Below, one piece after another: positions 59,970 to 64,000 of a DNA stretch of 64,000 nucleotides. The position numbers and the translations under genes are program-made. The notes below the pieces were generated by a model, which was not told where the DNA came from, did no database searches, and was given only the letters and a program-made list of their open reading frames with translations. The DNA is taken from contig JAFROK010000022.1 of NCBI GenBank assembly GCA_017429695.1, positions 1 to 64,000 on the forward strand, in the 5' to 3' direction. The DNA comes from Clostridia bacterium. GTDB lineage: Bacteria > Bacillota > Clostridia > Christensenellales > Aristaeellaceae. The stretch's first letter is position 1. Each line of letters starts with the position of its first letter.

Positions 59970-60770
59970 TTACCCGTCCACTGTGACGGTGCACAGCTTT
60001 CCGCGCAGGATATAGCCGATCTTCTCATAGCATGCATTGGAAGCAACGTAATCCGCATCTGTATAAAGCATCGGAACAAAACCGGCTTCTTTCACGATCG
60101 CGGTTACCTGATACACAAGGTTTTCCGCGTAATGCTTTCTCCGGTATGCTTTCCGCGTAAAGACCAGGTTGACTGAAGCGATCGTGCCGTTCGGGGCATA
60201 TTTGCAGCTGGCGACAGGGATACCCTCTTTATCCTTCCACAGATACATGTTCCCGGTGTCAATATAGGCTTGTGCATCCATACGATAGCCGGCGGCGTCT
60301 TTCCGGTCAATCCCGATTTCCTGATGAAACATATCCAGGAATCCAGCCAGTACATCAAGGTCTTCACCGGTGCATCGGTGAAGACGGCCGTCCGCTTTCA
60401 CAGATGGTTCAACGGGTGCCGGACAGTCGTATGCAAACATATTGGTGGATACGGAAAGATGTTTTCCGTCTTCTTCTGATCTGCGAATCATATATTTCGC
60501 AAAATCATATTTAATATTGAAGCGCATGTCTTTTTCCAGAAAACCGTTTTCTGCTGCCAATCGGTATGCCTTCTCCATGATTTCCGAAGGCGCACCATCG
60601 GCGGTCCAGATCCATACCGGATAAGGTTCTCCTGAATAACAGACAATCAGGTTTTCATGATCTGACAGGAGCAGACGGCAGCTGCCTCCGATAATCCGGC
60701 GAAGCACAAAAAAAGTATACCTGTCACGATCCAGCAAGGCATAATCCCTTTGATCAACAAATGCATCCAT
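59970..60770 (-). CDS. GNAT family N-acetyltransferase (266 aa)
   Basis: The C-terminal part is a GNAT with VNLVFTRKAYRRKHYAENLV and YTDADYVASNACYEKIGYIL. The N-terminal ~130 residues are a second, GNAT-like half (YTFFVLRRIIGGSCRLLLS), so it is a double-lobed form. The start is unclear. I take MDAFVDQRDY (60770), but ATG 60782 and GTG 60866 are in frame and have weak ribosome-binding sites. The substrate is unknown. Confidence 0.78.
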   Translation of the reverse strand: MDAFVDQRDYALLDRDRYTFFVLRRIIGGSCRLLLSDHENLIVCYSGEPYPVWIWTADGAPSEIMEKAYRLAAENGFLEKDMRFNIKYDFAKYMIRRSEEDGKHLSVSTNMFAYDCPAPVEPSVKADGRLHRCTGEDLDVLAGFLDMFHQEIGIDRKDAAGYRMDAQAYIDTGNMYLWKDKEGIPVASCKYAPNGTIASVNLVFTRKAYRRKHYAENLVYQVTAIVKEAGFVPMLYTDADYVASNACYEKIGYILRGKLCTVTVDG

Positions 60771-60882
60771 TCTTTCAAACATCCTTCCTGTACCGGTTGC
60801 TTCGTTTCCCTGTTTCAGATTCTTTTTTGTTTCAGACTTCTTCTGTCTGTTATCCTGTGATTCCACGGTCTTTTTTTCCTGT

Positions 60883-61428
60883 TTACAGTTCCAGCCGCAT
60901 GAGTACATTTTCCTGCCAGCCGCTGTTCCGTGAACGGAAGCTTTTCGGATTCCTGCCATACTCGGTAAATCCGACGCTTTTGTACAGCTCCGTTGCTCTG
61001 CGGTTATCCGCAACAACCTCCAGCTCCATCTGAAGATATCCGGCTTTCCGGGCGCATTCAATACATGCTTCTGTCAGGGCGCGGCCGATGCCAAGCCCCC
61101 ACCAGGCTTTGGCAATGCTGATGCCGAAATGAGCCCGGTGCCTCGTTTTTTCCGCCGCACTGATGCTGTCCACTCCTGCCGTTCCGACGACTTTCCCGTC
61201 AACCTCTGCCAGCAAAGCCGCGTCCCGGTTACTTTCCTCTTTCTGTTTCAGGTACGCTTCTTCCTGCTCCAGGGTAAAAGTAACTTCTTCAGGATAAGTC
61301 GACAGGAACTCGGTCTCCCCGTGGGTAAGAACAAAATTATCCCATACTCCCTGTGCGTCCTGCTGAGTTCCGTTCCGTATGATACAAGTCCTGCCGTCTT
61401 TCAGGACGACTGTTTTGCTGAACTTCAT
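60883..61428 (-). CDS. GNAT family N-acetyltransferase
   Basis: A GNAT of 181 residues: RTCIIRNGTQQDAQGVWDNF at the start, ISIAKAWWGLGIGRALTEAC for acetyl-CoA, NRRATELYKSVGFTEYGRNP at the end. The ribosome-binding site GGAGGAAACAGAC is good. It may be coupled with the methyltransferase that lies just upstream on the same strand. Confidence 0.9.
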   Translation of the reverse strand: MKFSKTVVLKDGRTCIIRNGTQQDAQGVWDNFVLTHGETEFLSTYPEEVTFTLEQEEAYLKQKEESNRDAALLAEVDGKVVGTAGVDSISAAEKTRHRAHFGISIAKAWWGLGIGRALTEACIECARKAGYLQMELEVVADNRRATELYKSVGFTEYGRNPKSFRSRNSGWQENVLMRLEL

Positions 61429-61459
61429 GTCTGTTTCCTCCTCCGCGGATCTGCCGTTG

Positions 61460-62272
61460 TCAGGAATCCTTTTGAGATACGATCATCAGATGTTCCGTGT
61501 GTGTCAGGTATTCCCGTTTCTCACAAAACCGCAGTGCGTAGTCATACCATGCCATCCGGATCTTCTTTGGCTGCTTTGCCAGTTCATTCTTATAGGGAGC
61601 GAGGATGCTCTCCTGGCCGAAAACAGTCTCCGTCTTCAGTCCCGGAACAGAAGCCAGCAGTTGTTCCGCATCCCGGACCGTGGTCATATATGCATAGGTA
61701 AACGCGTCAAATGCCAGGCTTTCATCATTCGCAGCCACTTCAAAATACTGTTGCTCTCTCGGCATCAGGATCGTTTCTTCCAGATCCCGCAGCCCGTAGA
61801 TGACTCCGCCGAACATGAGAATAAAACTGCTGAACAGATATCCGCCCGGTTTCAGCACCCGCTTTGCTTCCTTGATAGCCCGGATCCTGCTGTTCTCATT
61901 CATCAAGTGGTACAGCGGTCCCATCAGGAGAACCGTATCAAACGAGCCATCCGGGAAGCAGGAAAGGTCCAGCGCATTCCCCTGCAGGGCGGTGATCTTC
62001 ACGCCGTACTGCCGGGCTTTCTTCCTGGCGAAGCGCACGTTCTCATCGCTCAGGTCAAGCAGTGTCACCGGATGTCCCTGCCTTGCGTAATGGATGGCGT
62101 AGTGACCCGGCCCGCCGCCGATATCCAGAATGCTGGAACCCGGCTGAATATACCGGTCCATGACATGGACCGTGATATATTTCTCATGCGGGTGCTTTTT
62201 CATCAGGCGGTCCCATTCCTTCCGGGGATCGGCATTGTAGTAAGTACGGATCGTTTCGGTTTCTTCGCGCAT
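61460..62272 (-). CDS. Class I SAM-dependent methyltransferase
   Basis: A 270-residue methyltransferase of the UbiE/Methyltransf_11 type, with SILDIGGGPGHYAIHYARQG, LLDLSDENVRFARKKARQYG and FDTVLLMGPLYHLMNENSR. The ATG at 62272 is chosen, since the GTG at 62284 is too near the ribosome-binding site. The substrate is unknown. Confidence 0.9.
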   Translation of the reverse strand: MREETETIRTYYNADPRKEWDRLMKKHPHEKYITVHVMDRYIQPGSSILDIGGGPGHYAIHYARQGHPVTLLDLSDENVRFARKKARQYGVKITALQGNALDLSCFPDGSFDTVLLMGPLYHLMNENSRIRAIKEAKRVLKPGGYLFSSFILMFGGVIYGLRDLEETILMPREQQYFEVAANDESLAFDAFTYAYMTTVRDAEQLLASVPGLKTETVFGQESILAPYKNELAKQPKKIRMAWYDYALRFCEKREYLTHTEHLMIVSQKDS

Positions 62273-62303
62273 GGCTGGGTTCACTCCCTTCTGTGATTAT
62301 ATC

Positions 62304-62334
62304 AAAAAACCGCTTATCTGTCAGAGATAAGCGG
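62304..62334 (-). terminator. Terminator of the 32-residue ORF
   Basis: On the minus strand CCGCTTATCT, loop CTGAC and AGATAAGCGG form a 10-base perfect stem followed by six T. It stands between the small ORF and the methyltransferase. Confidence 0.9.
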
Positions 62335-62360
62335 CTGATTGATCGATATGGATAGCCAAT

Positions 62361-62459
62361 CTACTCTTCTCTGATCTTCCGGCAATCGGATACAACGATA
62401 GTGCGGACATGTTCCACAATGTTCGCAGGCAGTACATAAGCAAATCCGAACCAGTTCAT
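62361..62459 (-). CDS. Small stand-alone ORF (32 aa) of unknown function
   Basis: The ORF begins MNWFGFAYVLPANIVEHVRT and ends SDCRKIREE. It has its own promoter (62493-62521), an AAAGGAGCTCTTCTC ribosome-binding site and its own terminator (62304-62334), so it is a complete small transcription unit. The first half is hydrophobic and the second is charged, as in small membrane-associated peptides, though no long membrane helix is predicted. It could instead be an sRNA that carries a short ORF. I know no described family. Confidence 0.6.
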   Translation of the reverse strand: MNWFGFAYVLPANIVEHVRTIVVSDCRKIREE

Positions 62460-62492
62460 GAGAAGAGCTCCTTTCTGAAAAAGATTGCGCTC

Positions 62493-62521
62493 ACTATACT
62501 ACGGAAAGCAAGCAAAGTCAA
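62493..62521 (-). promoter_or_regulatory. Promoter of the 32-residue ORF
   Basis: On the minus strand TTGACT (62516-62521) and TATAGT (62493-62498) have a 17-base spacer. This is among the best promoters in the window. Confidence 0.75.
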
Positions 62522-62648
62522 GCGTTTCCTGTTTCGCCGGTGATTGCAGGATCACCGCATGATTCGAATCAAAGGAATCCTTCTCCTTCGGTTATTTTTT
62601 TCATGCAGTTCCCGTTTTTTAATTTGGATTTCCCTCCTTTACCCGGCT
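62522..62648. other. Intergenic region, nothing recognised
   Basis: About 127 AT-rich bases without a supported gene. They lie between the promoter of the small ORF and the second repeat copy. Confidence 0.45.
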
Positions 62649-62719
62649 GAGATGTATCAATAGAAGTTTCTTTATACCCCTTCCTTAAAGCCGGCGCCGA
62701 CAGAACGCCGGCATTTTTT
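62649..62719. repeat. Repeated hairpin element, copy B
   Basis: It has GAGATGTATCAATAGAAGTT, then CCTTCCTTAAAGCCGGCG, a perfect hairpin (GCCGGCG with CGCCGGC) and ATTTTTT on the plus strand. Copy A is at 45575-45650. On the plus strand it ends as a good intrinsic terminator although no plus-strand gene is present before it. Confidence 0.65.
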
Positions 62720-62763
62720 GCGTTAGTGTACATAAAATAGCCCAATTTTCGATTTTCCTCCTA

Positions 62764-63786
62764 TCATCCCCAGGGAACGTAGTAGTATTGCATGTATTCG
62801 ATTTGCTGCTGGTCATTTAGGCGGATACGAGTTGTGATGAACCAGAAGTCAACTTCTGCATACTCCCGCTCATCCTCCGGCAGATCATACCGGAAGATTA
62901 ATTCCCCGCTTTCAGGTTTTTCACCACTCATGTAGGTATCAATATACCAGGTATAAATATCTGTCACAGATATGAAGGGCCCCGACAGATCCCCGGTTTC
63001 GGGATCGACCATTTTCGCCTGGAAATCCGGCGCCAGGTCATAGGTAAAAGCCCCATTTTCCGCAATCTTGCTGCTGTAACAATCATCGTCAAATACGATA
63101 CGCTCATAAACACCGGAAACAGCGTACACTTTATGATTTTCGTCGTATAACAGTTTCCTGATCTCAAAAAGATCATATTGCTCGCCATCGTTTCCTGTAT
63201 AGATCTCATAGCCTTCTTCAAAAGAAGCCGGGAAGGAAAGCGTGTCAGCCGGAATAAACCCGCGGAAGTTTGTGCCTTCTATATAAGCCCAATCGCCCAC
63301 TGTTGCCAGCCAGGAAACAGTTTCACCACCGGTAAGTGTTGTCAGTGCGGTCTGTGAAAACAGCGGATCGTCTGTCACAGTAACCGGATGGTCAATCGCC
63401 GCACTGATCGGACTGAACTGAAGATCTTCCACCGCCGCTTTCTTCGGCAGGGATTTTTCACTGATATATCCGAACCGGTAATGTTCACTGTCAATGGAAT
63501 ACTGAATCAGAATCCAGCCATTTTCTCTGCCGAAAACCTGAATCCAGCCGTTTGTGGAAACCTTCGCTTTTCCGTTTCCGCCTCTGATTGACTTCTTATC
63601 CGGTGCGGAATAAACCTCGTATTTTTCCCCTCCGGTAAACTTGATTTCTGTAGCTTCCAGATCTGAACCGTCGGGAAGTTCCGGAGCCATCTTTCCGGGA
63701 AGTTGTTCATCAGCTTGAGCAGTACATACACATAAGAACAATAAAAGCAGAGCAATCAGAACAGTAAACCGAGTTAGCCTTCTCAT
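62764..63786 (-). CDS. Secreted protein with SH3-like domains (340 aa)
   Basis: The start MRRLTRFTVLIALLLLFLCV is set by AAGGAGGGTAAAGAAA and gives a signal peptide. Residues ~40-130 form an SH3-type domain (KYEVYSAPDKKSIRGGNGKA and RENGWILIQYS). A second has WLATVGDWAYIEGTNFRGFI. The C-terminal half is acidic with aromatic strands (FDLFEIRKLLYDENHKVYA-like) and ends MQYYYVPWG. It is related in build to the SH3 proteins at 38318 and 45748 but longer. Probably cell-wall-bound. Confidence 0.8.
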   Translation of the reverse strand: MRRLTRFTVLIALLLLFLCVCTAQADEQLPGKMAPELPDGSDLEATEIKFTGGEKYEVYSAPDKKSIRGGNGKAKVSTNGWIQVFGRENGWILIQYSIDSEHYRFGYISEKSLPKKAAVEDLQFSPISAAIDHPVTVTDDPLFSQTALTTLTGGETVSWLATVGDWAYIEGTNFRGFIPADTLSFPASFEEGYEIYTGNDGEQYDLFEIRKLLYDENHKVYAVSGVYERIVFDDDCYSSKIAENGAFTYDLAPDFQAKMVDPETGDLSGPFISVTDIYTWYIDTYMSGEKPESGELIFRYDLPEDEREYAEVDFWFITTRIRLNDQQQIEYMQYYYVPWG

Positions 63787-63881
63787 TTTCTTTACCCTCC
63801 TTACCAAATAAGTCAACTTGCATTTAGAGATGGACACCAATATTCTGACCTAAGAATAACGCAACTCTCACCAGGAGAGGT

Positions 63882-63974
63882 TCAGTTTAAATTCCGGATT
63901 GCTGAATTATCTCGATAAAATGGAATTGTCAGCACATCATTTGAATGCAAACACGATATCATCGGAGGCAGCAT
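63882..63974 (-). CDS. Possible small ORF near the right edge (30 aa)
   Basis: The ATG at 63974 has AGGAGGAATCTGTA in front. The peptide begins MLPPMISCLHSNDVL and ends SAIRNLN. The rest of 63787-64000 has no gene visible to me. With no promoter or terminator seen and the edge near, it may be chance. Confidence 0.3.
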   Translation of the reverse strand: MLPPMISCLHSNDVLTIPFYRDNSAIRNLN

Positions 63975-64000
63975 TACAGATTCCTCCTGCTTTCTCGTAA

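Overview
The window looks like chromosome from an anaerobic, moderately GC-rich member of the Clostridia (Bacillota), probably a gut or rumen organism. The best evidence is the cmk-plsC-ispH/rpsA block (10.76-14.42 kb), in which IspH is fused to ribosomal protein S1, an arrangement typical of Clostridia. Strong AGGAGG ribosome-binding sites, sigma-A-type promoters with 17-base spacers, plant-glycan glycosidases (GH43, GH27, two permuted GH3) and a large number of secreted proteins agree with this. I could not run any database search, so genus is not assigned.

Layout. 0-10.5 kb: small secreted proteins, a double-glycine-leader-like zinc-ribbon peptide, a secreted M13 metallopeptidase, tRNA-Ser(CGA), the divergent GH43/GH27 pair, a C39-like secreted protein and an amidohydrolase. 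10.7-21.3 kb: housekeeping genes (ispH-rpsA, plsC, cmk, a secreted HAD phosphatase, a YfbR-like nucleotidase, an LCP-family cell wall protein, a flippase, and mgtE behind a leader that contains a 26-codon upstream ORF). 21.4-31.1 kb: a run of minus-strand secreted proteins (lipocalin-like, cystatin-like, cysteine-rich repeat, glycine-rich repeat, Big2-PDZ) with a DUF3021/LytTR regulatory pair. 31.2-38.0 kb: GNAT, calcium P-type ATPase, HD-GYP protein, GH3. 38.3-46.9 kb: secreted SH3 proteins and a paralogous secreted family flank a minus-strand cluster.

The cluster at 39.66-45.37 kb is the most unusual part of the window. In transcription order it encodes a secreted CCA-adding-enzyme-like nucleotidyltransferase, a secreted ADGF-type adenosine deaminase, a small cytosolic DUF7660-like protein without a signal peptide, and a second secreted nucleotidyltransferase that also carries an N-terminal ParB-like domain of the sort seen in polymorphic toxins. 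Nucleotidyltransferases that normally act on tRNA in the cytoplasm are not expected to be exported. A nucleic-acid or nucleotide-directed secreted effector set with an immunity-like gene is a reasonable hypothesis, but it is inference.

47-62.3 kb: an accessory stretch of GNAT acetyltransferases (one fused to a HIT domain), methyltransferases, HAD, DinB-like and flavodoxin-like proteins, an amino-acid ABC transporter with fused subunits and a translationally coupled 39-residue ORF, YbaK, and a second permuted GH3. At 62.3-62.5 kb a 32-residue ORF has its own promoter, ribosome-binding site and terminator, with no recognisable homologue. A repeated ~75 bp hairpin-bearing element occurs at 45.6 and 62.7 kb. 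The right edge carries a secreted SH3-like protein.
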